A stretch of DNA of 64,000 nucleotides from Burkholderiales bacterium (lineage in GTDB: Bacteria > Pseudomonadota > Gammaproteobacteria > Burkholderiales > Burkholderiaceae_C): the NCBI GenBank assembly GCA_016223165.1, contig JACRPO010000005.1, forward strand, positions 496,001 through 560,000, in the 5' to 3' direction. The translations under genes and the position numbers were made by a program. The notes beneath the pieces were generated by a model. The model saw nothing but the letters and a program-made list of their open reading frames with translations. It was not told where the DNA came from and made no database searches. This document shows positions 27,407-35,741 of the stretch, piece after piece (positions within the stretch are counted from its first letter, which is position 1; each line of letters begins with the position of its first letter).

Positions 27407-28063
27407 GTGGCCCGCCCGCGCTCTGCCGGCTACGACGACCACCGGGAGCGGATCCTGAGCGCAGCGGCGCGCCTGTTCGCGACGCGCGGCTACGCGGCGA
27501 CGACGATGAACGATGTCGCCGCCGCCTGCGGGCTTTCCAAGGCGACGCTCTACCACTACGTGCGCGACAAGCACGACCTGCTGGCGCAGGTGTCGCGCGC
27601 GCACGTGCAGCGGCTCGAGGCCCTGGTGGCCGAGGTGCTGGCGCGCGGCCTCGCGCCGAAGGAGCGGTTGACGGCACTCGTCGAGTGCTTCATGGCCGCC
27701 TACGCCGGCGCGCAGCACGAGCACCGCGTGCTGACCGAGGACGTGAAGTTCCTGCAGCCGGGCCCGCAGGCCGAGGTGCTCGACGGCCAGCGGCGAGTGG
27801 TGGCGGCGTTCGCCGAGGCCATCGCGGCGGCGCGGCCTGAACTGGCCGCCAAGCCGATGGCCGGGGCGCTCGCGATGCTGCTCTTCGGCATGATGAACTG
27901 GACCTTCACCTGGCTGCGGGCCGCGGGCCCGCTGTCGCACGAGGCCGTGGCGCGAATGGTGTCCGAGCTGTTCTTCGGGGGCCTGGCGGCCGTACGGGAT
28001 CCGCAGGGGGCGCGGCCGATGCCGGCGAGTCCGGCGAGCCCGGCTCTGTCGACGATCCGCTGA
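27407..28063 (+). CDS. paaR: TetR-family regulator of phenylacetate degradation
   Basis: 218 residues. An N-terminal TetR helix-turn-helix (about 12-58: AARLFATRGYAATTMNDVAA, then GLSKATLYHYVRDK) is followed by a ligand domain resembling PaaR/TetR_C_33-type proteins. It is probably the repressor of this operon, released by phenylacetyl-CoA as in studied paa systems that use a TetR regulator. GTG start at 27407. A 5-bp inverted repeat (TCTCG/CGAGA, 27386-27401) lies just upstream. The last 158 bp overlap the convergent gene that follows. Confidence 0.88.
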   Translation: MARPRSAGYDDHRERILSAAARLFATRGYAATTMNDVAAACGLSKATLYHYVRDKHDLLAQVSRAHVQRLEALVAEVLARGLAPKERLTALVECFMAAYAGAQHEHRVLTEDVKFLQPGPQAEVLDGQRRVVAAFAEAIAAARPELAAKPMAGALAMLLFGMMNWTFTWLRAAGPLSHEAVARMVSELFFGGLAAVRDPQGARPMPASPASPALSTIR

Positions 28064-29183
28064 GCGTTGCCAGCGCCGCGCCGCCCGGCGACGCGGTGTC
28101 CGCGTCCGGAGCGAGCGGCACACCGGGGGCGGTCAGCGCCCAGCCGTCGAGGGCCTGGTCCCAGCGCAGCAGTTCGGTCGCGCGCCCGGGCAGCCTGTGC
28201 GCGGCGAGGCGTCGCATCAGCTGCTCGCACCCGGGCTCGCCGAGGGACAGCACGAAGTACTGCCAGCGACGCTGCACGCGCTCGCCGAGCCAGGCGTCTT
28301 CGAGCGCCCCTGCCAGCTCGCGGCCATGCGCCTGCGCCTCGAGCAGGCGCGGCGCGAGCGCACCGACCCAGAGGTTGAAGTCGGTGCGCAGGCCATGCTC
28401 CGGCAGCAGGGCGGCCACGGTACCGATGCGCGCACACCAGTCGGCATGGGCCAGCCGCAGCGTGAGCAGCACCTGCAGGGCCTGCACGGTGTTGAGCACG
28501 CGCACGCGGTTGGGCGGCAGCACCGCGAGCGGCAGCCGCGCGGCCTCGGCCGCGGGCAGCGGCGTGGCCAGGCTGCGCAACGTGGCCAGGCGCCACCAGG
28601 CGCGCGCGTCGAGCGTGGCCTCAGGTTCGTCGCTCGCACCTGCATCGGCCGTCGCCTCGCTGGCGTCGCCTGCTTCTGCTGCTTCTGCCACGCGCGCGCG
28701 CCGCACGAGTTCGCCCACGTCGAGGCCTTGCCACGCCTGCGCCGCGGCGCGGCTCAGCAGCACGAGGTTGCCCGCGGCGTAGGCGGCGCGCGGATTGAGG
28801 CGCGAGATCTGCGGGGCGTTCGGCAGGGTCGACGCGCCAGTGGCGCCACCCAGCGGCACGCGCCGCACGGGGCACCGGCGCACCTCGATCTGCGCGAGGT
28901 GGTTGGGCGTCACCGTGGCGAGGTCGAACGGCGCATCGGCACGCCAGGCCTCGATGCGAAGTGCGAGCCAGGCTCGTGCATGCCGGTTCGCCGGCCAGGG
29001 CTTCGAACGGCCGGCGAAGACGGCACGCCCGGCGCGCCAGCCCTGGCCGATGGGTGTGCCCTCGAGCAGCAGCTCGGGCGGCGGCACGAGACCGTGGTGG
29101 GCGTGATCCCAGCCGATGCGAAACCCGGTGCCGCCCGCCGGTTCGTGCGCGTCGGCGGGCAGTGCAAGTTCGACCTGATTCAT
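27906..29183 (-). CDS. Unrecognised protein with faint HNH-like segment, convergent overlap with paaR
   Basis: 425 residues from ATG 29183, which has GGAG six bases upstream; an ATG at 29249 is possible. I do not recognise the family. The middle holds an IEVRRCPVRRVPLGG segment followed about 20 residues later by SRLNPRAAYAAGNLVLLSR, a spacing and wording that recall HNH-type modules (Cys-Pro turn, then 'GY-x-GN-hydrophobic-S'), but catalytic His residues are not evident. A helical Arg/Leu-rich half follows. The last 52 codons run antisense to the conserved end of paaR and are Pro/Arg-rich. The upstream part looks like real protein; the C-terminal tail may be frame left open by high GC. Confidence 0.55.
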   Translation of the reverse strand: MNQVELALPADAHEPAGGTGFRIGWDHAHHGLVPPPELLLEGTPIGQGWRAGRAVFAGRSKPWPANRHARAWLALRIEAWRADAPFDLATVTPNHLAQIEVRRCPVRRVPLGGATGASTLPNAPQISRLNPRAAYAAGNLVLLSRAAAQAWQGLDVGELVRRARVAEAAEAGDASEATADAGASDEPEATLDARAWWRLATLRSLATPLPAAEAARLPLAVLPPNRVRVLNTVQALQVLLTLRLAHADWCARIGTVAALLPEHGLRTDFNLWVGALAPRLLEAQAHGRELAGALEDAWLGERVQRRWQYFVLSLGEPGCEQLMRRLAAHRLPGRATELLRWDQALDGWALTAPGVPLAPDADTASPGGAALATLSGSSTEPGSPDSPASAAPPADPVRPPGPRRTARTPFAPRPRATAGPRPAAR

Positions 29184-29364
29184 CGTCGTCTCCGGCAGCG
29201 GCCCCGGACGGGACCCGATGCCAGGCAGTCTGAGGGCCTTGTAGCTCATGGCGTGAGCCAGTGCCGCTCCGTCCAGAGAAATCGGTATGTGATCCGGCGA
29301 GCGCCGCGCGGCGCGGCCCGGACACCCGACTGTTCCGCCGACCGCGCAACCGGCCGATCAGTGG

Positions 29365-31020
29365 TCAGGCGCCGATCGAGAACAGCCGCGCGTTGTTGAC
29401 CGCATAGACGCGCCCGTCGGCGCCGATGGCCGTCGGCGTGTACGACTGCGCGTAGCCGTTGTTCAGCCCGATGCGCTCGGCCAGGGCGTTGCTCGGCAGG
29501 TGCCAGCGATAGAGCGACCCGTCTTCGCTGTTCATGAGCACCGAACTCGTGAGCGGGTCGACGGCGGCGGTATTGATGCACCACTCCTTGCGCCCGCCGG
29601 CGGTGTAGGGGTCGGGCGTGGGGCCGAGCACGGTGAGCACCTCGCGCATCACCGCGGCGCTCGAGAAGCGGTCGAGCTGTGCCCCGTGCGGGTCGACGAC
29701 GGCCACGCGGTGCTGGCCATCGCCCAGGCCGATGCCCGCGTAGCTGTTGTACTTGAGTGCCAGCAGGTAGCTCGACGTGCCGGCGTATTGCGGCACCATC
29801 GCGCGCGGCACGATCGAGGCGGTGCTGTCCCAGCCGAAGCCGCCCGGCGTGCGCGCTTGCGCCAGCGCCGCGTCGAAGTGCAGCAGCCAGCCGCGAAAGC
29901 TATGCGCTGGGGCGCTGGCTTCGAGCACGCCGATGAACACGTCGCCGTCCGGGCCCACCGTCGGCGACGAGGTGGCGTTCTCGCTCACCCAGGCCGGCGT
30001 GCCGGACAGCGGATCGACGAGCAGGGCGCTGGCCTGCGTGGCGAGTGTCTGCGCGTCGAGCGCCAGCAGGCGACCGGCGGCACGTTGGCCGGCCGGCGCT
30101 TCGTTGACGACGACGTACAGCGTGCGCTCGTCGTTGGACAACGCCGGCGCGCTGTTGGTGGCGGCCTTGGCCATCGTCATGTCGCCGGCCGCAATGGCAG
30201 CGCTCACCCAACGCCGGCTGCCATCGGCGCCGAGGCGGGCGATGCCGCCGGCGAGCGCAAGCGGATTGGCCCCGGTGACCGTGAAGCCGAAGAAGACGTT
30301 GCCCTGGCTGTCGCTGGTCAGCGGCGTGTTGACGAAGACGGTTGCATCGAAGGTGGCCGTGGCGCTGTCGTAGGCGGCGTTGCCGTAGAACGCGAGGGTT
30401 CGCTCGCTGCTGGCGGCCACGTCGGCACCGGCACGCTCGATGATGCGGCCACCCGCGGCGGGCACGAACAGGCGGCCGTCGGGCGCGAGCGTGGGGTTCA
30501 GGCTCGGTACCCAGTTGTGCGGCTGCAGGCGATAGTCGGTGTCGAGCGTCCACAGGCGCTGACCGTTGATGCCGATGAAGGCGTCGACGCGGAAGCGTCC
30601 GGCGGCGTCCAGCTTCACCGGCACCACAACCGTGTTGTGGCGCGTGATCGCCGGCGTTCCGTAGTGCGCGAGCAGCGAGCCGCCGCCGCCGTAGGGTGGC
30701 GCGAGGTCCACCGGCGTGCTCCACCAGATCGTGCGCAGCGCCTGCGTCGCGATGGCGCCCAAGGCCGAGTGCTGCGCATCGCGCGCGAAGCCCAGCCAGG
30801 CGGGCCCATTCACCGGCACCACCGGCGGCGCCGGCGGTGGCGGCGGGGGCACGTCGGGGGGCGGCGTATCGCTGCCACTGCCGCCGCAGGCAGCGAGCGA
30901 GAACAGGGAGCCCACGAGCGCGGCGCGGCGCGTCAAGGCCGCGCCGCCGGCGACAGGCGGCCGTGCCGCATCGGCGGCGAGAGCGTGAGCGCAGCGTGGC
31001 GATTCCGTGGCGAGCGGCAT
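29365..31020 (-). CDS. Lipoprotein with PQQ-like beta-propeller repeats
   Basis: 551 residues. After a 30-residue n-region comes a TRR, a hydrophobic core and LAAC followed by GGSGSD, which reads as a lipobox. A Pro-rich spacer (PPPDVPPPPPP) leads to blade-like repeats with recurring GxxVFFGF, APDGRLFVPA, GPDGDVFIGV and GADGRVYAV segments, as in PQQ-like/outer-membrane propellers. Substrate or partner is unknown; a structural or binding role at the cell surface is more likely than catalysis. The start ATG has no clear ribosome-binding site. The 181-bp region between its end and the preceding gene holds no recognised feature. Confidence 0.7.
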   Translation of the reverse strand: MPLATESPRCAHALAADAARPPVAGGAALTRRAALVGSLFSLAACGGSGSDTPPPDVPPPPPPAPPVVPVNGPAWLGFARDAQHSALGAIATQALRTIWWSTPVDLAPPYGGGGSLLAHYGTPAITRHNTVVVPVKLDAAGRFRVDAFIGINGQRLWTLDTDYRLQPHNWVPSLNPTLAPDGRLFVPAAGGRIIERAGADVAASSERTLAFYGNAAYDSATATFDATVFVNTPLTSDSQGNVFFGFTVTGANPLALAGGIARLGADGSRRWVSAAIAAGDMTMAKAATNSAPALSNDERTLYVVVNEAPAGQRAAGRLLALDAQTLATQASALLVDPLSGTPAWVSENATSSPTVGPDGDVFIGVLEASAPAHSFRGWLLHFDAALAQARTPGGFGWDSTASIVPRAMVPQYAGTSSYLLALKYNSYAGIGLGDGQHRVAVVDPHGAQLDRFSSAAVMREVLTVLGPTPDPYTAGGRKEWCINTAAVDPLTSSVLMNSEDGSLYRWHLPSNALAERIGLNNGYAQSYTPTAIGADGRVYAVNNARLFSIGA

Positions 31021-31045
31021 GCAGGATCGAGGCGGAACGGGCCCC

Positions 31046-31051
31046 TATAAT
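31046..31051 (+). promoter_or_regulatory. -10 element of the tRNA-Thr gene
   Basis: A consensus TATAAT at 31046-31051 lies 15 bp upstream of the tRNA 5' end, so transcription would begin a few bases before the mature tRNA. No convincing -35 hexamer was found. Confidence 0.55.
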
Positions 31052-31066
31052 GCGCCGCTCTTTCGC

Positions 31067-31142
31067 GCCGGTGTAGCTCAGTTGGTAGAGCAGCGCATTC
31101 GTAATGCGAAGGTCGGCGGTTCGACTCCGTCCACCGGCACCA
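31067..31142 (+). tRNA. tRNA-Thr (anticodon CGT)
   Basis: A 76-nt cloverleaf: acceptor stem GCCGGTG pairing with CACCGGC, D-arm GCTC/GAGC with loop AGTTGGTA, anticodon loop TTCGTAA giving anticodon CGT for ACG codons, and T-arm GGCGG-TTCGACT-CCGTC (one stem position may not pair). CCA is encoded. The anticodon stem has a G-A mismatch at positions 27-43, which is also found in the E. coli tRNA-Thr(CGU). No second tRNA is adjacent. Confidence 0.95.
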
Positions 31143-31158
31143 AGGCTCCCCGCCTTGG
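31140..31158 (+). terminator. Hairpin at the end of the tRNA gene
   Basis: CCAAGGC (31140-31146), loop of five, and GCCTTGG (31152-31158) form a perfect 7-bp stem that begins in the CCA end of the tRNA. No T-run follows, so it could equally be a 3'-trailer processing signal. Confidence 0.4.
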
Positions 31159-31223
31159 CCCATCCTGCGAAAGAACCTTGCCCGCCGTTCGTGCAACAGC
31201 CCTGCCGAGGCGAGCCTCAGCCG

Positions 31224-31898
31224 ATGCCAGCGCCCGAACGCCTGGATGAAGTCTTCCTGGCGCACTTGCGCGCTCGCCTGGCGGAGTTCGACGTGCGTGC
31301 CTTGCCGGGCGTTGGACGTCGGCGCGCAGCGGTCACGCTGACTCTGGTCGAAGAAGGTACCGGCGCCGACATCCCCGGCCTGGCCTGCAGCGCCCCGCCG
31401 TGGAGCGAAGCACCGGCCCTGCTGCTGACGCGGCGCAGCGCCGGCATGCGCGCGCACGCCGGCCAATGGGCGCTGCCGGGTGGGCGCATCGACGAAGGCG
31501 AGGCGCCCGAGGAGGCGGCGCGCCGCGAACTGCAGGAGGAAGTGGGCCTCGAGGTCGGTGCCGACGCCGTTCTCGGCCGCCTGGACGACTACGCCACGCG
31601 CTCGGGCTACGTCATCACGCCGGTGCTCGTGTGGGCGCCGGCGGCGCGCGACCTCGTGGCCAATGCGGCCGAAGTGGCCAGCATGCACCGGTTGCCGTTG
31701 AGCGAGCTGCGGCGCGCCGATGCGCCGCTGCTCAACACCGTGCGCGGTGCCGAGCATCCGGTGCTGCGCATGCCGGTGGGCAGTGCCTGGATCGCGGCAC
31801 CGACGGCCGCGTTCCTCTACCAGTTCCGCGAGTGGTGCCTGTTCGGCAGGCCGACGCGCGTGGCGCACTTCGACCAGCCGTTCTTCGCCTGGCAGTGA
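31224..31898 (+). CDS. NUDIX hydrolase, CoA-pyrophosphatase type
   Basis: 224 residues from ATG 31224. The full NUDIX box is present: [20 protein letters not shown] then VG, with the [21 protein letters not shown] segment upstream that is typical of the NudL/YeaB CoA diphosphatase group. It likely cleaves CoA or an acyl-CoA to 3',5'-ADP-type and 4'-phosphopantetheine products. The frame is open upstream into the tRNA, which cannot be coding. The 81 bp between tRNA and ATG show no clear promoter. It is followed by surE on the same strand, 80 bp away. Confidence 0.85.
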   Translation: MPAPERLDEVFLAHLRARLAEFDVRALPGVGRRRAAVTLTLVEEGTGADIPGLACSAPPWSEAPALLLTRRSAGMRAHAGQWALPGGRIDEGEAPEEAARRELQEEVGLEVGADAVLGRLDDYATRSGYVITPVLVWAPAARDLVANAAEVASMHRLPLSELRRADAPLLNTVRGAEHPVLRMPVGSAWIAAPTAAFLYQFREWCLFGRPTRVAHFDQPFFAWQ

Positions 31899-31965
31899 TG
31901 CCGGCCTGAGCGCCGCGCCCGGCCGCCGTGACGTGGACCCATGATGTGGACCCGGGGCCGCTCCC

Positions 31966-31971
31966 TACAAT
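31966..31971 (+). promoter_or_regulatory. -10 element placed directly before surE
   Basis: TACAAT at 31966-31971 ends 7 bases before the surE ATG, with no Shine-Dalgarno between. The predicted start of transcription is at or within a base or two of the ATG. Confidence 0.45.
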
Positions 31972-31978
31972 CGCGCGC

Positions 31979-32773
31979 ATGCGCATCCTCATCGCCAACG
32001 ACGACGGTTACCTCGCCCCGGGCATCGCCGCCCTCGTGCAGGCCTGCCGCGGGCTCGGTCACATCGACGTCATCGCGCCCGAGCAGAATGCCAGCGGCAC
32101 CTCGAACGCGCTGACGCTGAACCGGCCGCTTTCGATCTTCGAAGCGCGCGGCGAGGGCGTGGCAGGGTTTCGCGTCGTCAACGGCACGCCTTCGGACTGC
32201 GTGCACGTGGCGCTCACCGGCGCGATCGGCGACAAGCCCGACCTCGTGCTCTCGGGCATCAACAACGGCGCCAACATGGGCGACGACACCTTGTACTCGG
32301 GCACCGTGGCCGCGGCGATGGAGGGCTTTCTCTTCGGCGTGCCGGCCATCGCGTTCTCGCTCGCCGACAAGGGCTGGGCCCACCTCGACGCGGCGGCCGC
32401 CGTGGCGCGTGCCATCGTCGAGCAGGTGCTGCTGCTGCGCCCGCCCGGCGCCGCGGGTGCCGAGCCGTGGCTGCTGAACGTGAACATTCCCAATCGCGCC
32501 GACGCCGCCGAGCTGCCGCGGCTCGTCACGCGGCTGGGCCGGCGGCACGCGAGCGAGCCGGTGCAGCAGCAGCTGAACCCGCGCGGCGAGACGATCTACT
32601 GGATCGGTCCGGCCGGCGACGCGCGCGTGGCCGGGGAGGGCACCGACTTCCATGCCGTGGCCAACGGCGCGATCTCGATCACGCCGCTGCAGGTGGACCT
32701 CACGCACCACGCGGCGCTGGCGAACTGGCGCGAGCAGTTCGGCGGGCCGCCCGCTGTCGGGCCCCCGCGCTGA
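31979..32773 (+). CDS. surE: 5'/3'-nucleotidase SurE
   Basis: 264 residues. NDDGY (residues 7-11) with the two metal-binding Asp, EQNASGTS with the conserved Ser near 39, and [19 protein letters not shown] with the metal-binding Asn are diagnostic. SurE removes phosphate from nucleoside monophosphates and is a stationary-phase survival protein. ATG 31979 starts [10 protein letters not shown], the normal family N-terminus. It is the first gene of the conserved surE-pcm-nlpD order. Confidence 0.95.
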   Translation: MRILIANDDGYLAPGIAALVQACRGLGHIDVIAPEQNASGTSNALTLNRPLSIFEARGEGVAGFRVVNGTPSDCVHVALTGAIGDKPDLVLSGINNGANMGDDTLYSGTVAAAMEGFLFGVPAIAFSLADKGWAHLDAAAAVARAIVEQVLLLRPPGAAGAEPWLLNVNIPNRADAAELPRLVTRLGRRHASEPVQQQLNPRGETIYWIGPAGDARVAGEGTDFHAVANGAISITPLQVDLTHHAALANWREQFGGPPAVGPPR

Positions 32774-32788
32774 AGCGGCATCGAGGGC

Positions 32789-33658
32789 GTGACGTCGTCC
32801 AAGTCGCCGGCGCGGCGGCGCTTCCCGCTGCCGTTGGCCCGGGTGTGTGGCGTGGCGGGCACCGCCGTGCCGAGCGCCGCGCTGCAGCGGCCACAGCGCA
32901 TGGTGCAGGGGGCGGCCGCCGACGCCGCGCGCGTGCGCGCGCCGGTCGGCCTCGGGCTCGACTCGGCCCGGGTGCGCGCGCGCATGGTCGAGCGGCTGCG
33001 CTCGCTCGGCATCACCGACGGGCGCATCCTCGCCGCCTTCGCCGCGGTCGAGCGGCATCTCTTCGTCGACTCGGCGCTCGCCAACCAGGCCTACGAAGAC
33101 ACGAGCCTTCCCATCGGCTTCGGGCAGACGATCTCCAAGCCTTCGATCGTGGGGCAGATGCTGCAGGCCCTGCTGCTGGATCGACCGCAGGACCGGCCAC
33201 ACGGTCGATGGCCGGCCTCTTCCGCAACGCCTGCTGCGCCGGCGCCGGTCCTGCGCCGCGTGCTCGAGATCGGCACCGGCTGCGGCTACCAGGCCGCACT
33301 GCTCGCGCGGCTCGCCGAGCACGTGGTGAGCGTCGAGCGTGTCGGTGCGCTCGCCGAGAAGGCACGCGCCAATCTGGCCGAGGGCATGGTACGCAACGTG
33401 CAGGTGATGCACGGCGACGGCCGGCTGGGCGCACCGGCGCTTGCACCCTTCGATGCCATCGTCAGCGCCGCCGGCGGCGACGAGCTGCCCGCGGCCTGGC
33501 TCGAGCAACTGGCCGTCGGGGGGCGGCTGGTCGCGCCGGGTGCGGAGTTGCGGCCCGGCGTGCAGGAGCTGCTCGTCGTCGAGCGCCATCCCTCGGGTGT
33601 CACCCGGCGTCTGGCGGGGGAGGTCTACTTCGTCCCTCTAAAATCCGGTGCTGAATGA
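32789..33658 (+). CDS. pcm: Protein-L-isoaspartate O-methyltransferase
   Basis: 289 residues, clearly longer than the roughly 210-residue family norm. The SAM motif VLEIGTGCGYQAALLA, the substrate-site segment LPIGFGQTISKPSIVGQM and the GDGRLG and AAGGDELP motifs identify Pcm, which methylates isoaspartyl residues so that they can revert to Asp. The extra length is an N-terminal basic/Ala-rich extension of about 60 residues and an insert before the SAM motif (about 131-150). A GTG start at 32789 is 15 bp after surE; a start nearer the conserved domain cannot be excluded. The stop overlaps the nlpD start (ATGA). Confidence 0.9.
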   Translation: MTSSKSPARRRFPLPLARVCGVAGTAVPSAALQRPQRMVQGAAADAARVRAPVGLGLDSARVRARMVERLRSLGITDGRILAAFAAVERHLFVDSALANQAYEDTSLPIGFGQTISKPSIVGQMLQALLLDRPQDRPHGRWPASSATPAAPAPVLRRVLEIGTGCGYQAALLARLAEHVVSVERVGALAEKARANLAEGMVRNVQVMHGDGRLGAPALAPFDAIVSAAGGDELPAAWLEQLAVGGRLVAPGAELRPGVQELLVVERHPSGVTRRLAGEVYFVPLKSGAE

Positions 33659-34683
33659 GCAAGAACCTTCTTCGTCACATGACGCGCGGCCGATGTATCG
33701 AGCTGGTCTGCTTGATCGCTGCCTGTGCGGCCCTCGTCGGCTGCTCGACGCGCACGCACCTCGCGCCGGTGGAAGACCGCATGCCCAGGCCGCTCGGCGC
33801 CGCGCCTGCGGTGGCTGCCGCGGGGGCAGCATCCGCCGCCGCCGGTGCCACTGCGTCGCCGGGCTCCGGGGCTCTCGCCGCCGCCGGCGCGGCTTCGGCG
33901 CCCGCCGTGGCGGCGTCGGCAGCCGACGCCGCCACGCCGAGGCCCGGTGCCGAGAATGCCGGTCAGCCGGGTTTCTACACCGTGAGGGTGGGCGACACGC
34001 TGGTGCGCATCGGCCTCGAGACGGGCCAGAACTGGCGCGACATCGCGCGCTGGAACAACATCGACAACCCCAACGTGCTCGAAGTCGGACATGTGCTGAG
34101 GGTGGCGCCGCCCGCTGCCGAAGTGGGCGTGGCGATGACGCGGCCGGTGGCGCCGGCGCCGCGCATCGAGAGCCGTCCGCTCGATGCACGGCCGGCTGCC
34201 GCGGCGAGCGCGCCTTCCGCGGCCGCGGCGATGCCCGCTCCGGCCCCTGCGGCCCCGGCACCGGCCCCCGCGCCGATGGCGGCCACGCCACCGCCGGCAC
34301 CGCGCGACAGCGACGGCGACATCAGCTGGTCCTGGCCCGCCAACGGCCCGGTGACGGCGCCCTTCGACGACGTGCGCAGCAAGGGCCTGTCGATCGCGGG
34401 CCGGGCCGGCGACCCGGTGCTCGCCGCCGCCGACGGCCGGGTCGTCTATGCCGGCTCGGGCCTGCGCGGCTACGGCAACCTCGTCATCGTCAAGCACAAC
34501 GCCACCTACCTGACCGCCTACGCGCACAACCAGTCGCTGCTGGTCAAGGAGGACCAGGTGGTGCGCCGGGGCCAGAAGATCGCCGAGATGGGCTCGTCGG
34601 ACACCGACCGCGTGCAGCTGCACTTCGAGGTGCGGCGCCTGGGCAAGCCGGTCGACCCGGCGCGCGTGCTGCCCGCACGCTGA
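33655..34683 (+). CDS. nlpD: Murein hydrolase activator NlpD (LysM-M23 lipoprotein)
   Basis: 342 residues. A lipoprotein signal with LVGC (Cys near 28) and an Ala-rich linker precede one LysM domain (GFYTVRVGDTLVRIG to VGHVLRVAPP, about 104-148). After a second Ala/Pro linker comes a C-terminal M23-type domain: the GRVVYAGSGLRGYGNLVIVKH core and AYAHNQ and LHFEVR are kept, while the first metal ligand region reads DDVRSKGLSI, so it is probably non-catalytic as in NlpD. It activates amidases at the septum. Besides coupling to pcm by ATGA, a TAAAAT (33639-33644) ends 10 bases before the ATG and could drive an internal near-leaderless transcript. rpoS does not follow. Confidence 0.9.
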   Translation: MSKNLLRHMTRGRCIELVCLIAACAALVGCSTRTHLAPVEDRMPRPLGAAPAVAAAGAASAAAGATASPGSGALAAAGAASAPAVAASAADAATPRPGAENAGQPGFYTVRVGDTLVRIGLETGQNWRDIARWNNIDNPNVLEVGHVLRVAPPAAEVGVAMTRPVAPAPRIESRPLDARPAAAASAPSAAAAMPAPAPAAPAPAPAPMAATPPPAPRDSDGDISWSWPANGPVTAPFDDVRSKGLSIAGRAGDPVLAAADGRVVYAGSGLRGYGNLVIVKHNATYLTAYAHNQSLLVKEDQVVRRGQKIAEMGSSDTDRVQLHFEVRRLGKPVDPARVLPAR

Positions 34684-34833
34684 TCGCGCGCGGCTCCGAT
34701 CTTCGCGTCCTGATTGCCCCCTGCGGGCGAGTGCCTGTCGCTCACGCGTCAGCGTTTCCCAGAGGGCGTTGCGAGGGCAAGCGCCGCTAGCATCCCGCGT
34801 CGCCGTACGAGGCGGTAGCGCGGAGGGCGGTGC

Positions 34834-35709
34834 TTGCAGATCCTGCAGTTGTTGATCAGTGGCGTGGCGCAGGGGTGCATCTACGGGCTCATCGCGCTCG
34901 GCTTCGTGCTGATCTACAAGGCCACCGAGACGGTGAGCTTCGCGCAGGGCGAGCTGATGATGCTCGGCTCCTTCCTCGCCCTGGCGCTGCTGTCGGCGCT
35001 CGGCATGCCGTTCTGGATTTCCGTCCCGGCGACGATGGCGGCGATGGGCGTCTTCGGGCTGGCCGTCGAACGTGCGGTCATCCGGCCGATCCTCGGCCAG
35101 CCGGCCTTCTCGATCGTCATGCTGACCATCGGCATCGGCTACGTGGCGCGCGGCGCGATCACGATGATCCCCGACGTCGGCACCGATACGCGCGTGCTGC
35201 CGGTGCCCTACAACGATGCCGTCACGCAGTTCGGCGGGCTCGTGCTCGACATCGAGCAGATGGTGGTCATCGGTGCCACGGCCGTGCTGTGCGGCGTGCT
35301 GGCCATGCTCTTCAGGCACACGAAGATCGGCATCGCGATGCAGGCGAGCTCGCAGAACCAGCTCGCCGCCTACTACATGGGCATCCCGGTGCAGCGGTTG
35401 AACGGACTCGTGTGGGCGCTGGCGGCGGCGGTGGCCGCGATCGCCGGCATCCTGCTCGCGCCGATCACCTTCGTGCACGCGAACATGGGCTTCATCGGCC
35501 TCAAGGCCTTTCCGGCGGCGGTGGTGGGCGGCTTCGGCAGCCTGCCCGGCGCCATCGTCGGCGGGCTCATCATCGGCATCGTCGAGTCGATGTCCGGCTT
35601 CTTCCTGCCCGAGGGCTTCAAGGACATCGCCGCCTACGTCGTCGTGCTCGTCATGCTGATGGTCAAGCCCAACGGCCTCTTCGGCGAGAAGCTCGCGAAG
35701 AAGGTGTGA
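34834..35709 (+). CDS. livH: ABC transporter permease, LivH family
   Basis: 291 residues with about eight membrane segments. The LivH signature is clear (SFAQGELMMLGSF near 34-46 and GSLPGAIVGGLIIGIVESM near 235-253). It is one half of the membrane channel for a periplasmic-binding-protein-dependent importer of the branched-chain amino acid class; such systems often carry aromatic or other organic acids. The start is TTG at 34834 with GGAGG seven bases upstream. The 150 bp before it contain no recognised feature. First gene of livH-livM-livG-livF-acyl-CoA ligase-binding protein. Confidence 0.92.
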   Translation: MQILQLLISGVAQGCIYGLIALGFVLIYKATETVSFAQGELMMLGSFLALALLSALGMPFWISVPATMAAMGVFGLAVERAVIRPILGQPAFSIVMLTIGIGYVARGAITMIPDVGTDTRVLPVPYNDAVTQFGGLVLDIEQMVVIGATAVLCGVLAMLFRHTKIGIAMQASSQNQLAAYYMGIPVQRLNGLVWALAAAVAAIAGILLAPITFVHANMGFIGLKAFPAAVVGGFGSLPGAIVGGLIIGIVESMSGFFLPEGFKDIAAYVVVLVMLMVKPNGLFGEKLAKKV

Positions 35710-35741
35710 AGGCATAGAGAGGTATCGGCCCGGGCCACGTC

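Noticed and set aside
27700..28596. Second minus-strand frame overlapping paaR and the unknown gene
   Set aside because: Arg/Ala-rich with no start signal; it runs out of frame through the more protein-like 425-residue frame.
31067..31142. tRNA-Thr as an integration site for a mobile element
   Set aside because: No integrase, no duplicated tRNA 3' end and no foreign-looking gene block lie on either side.
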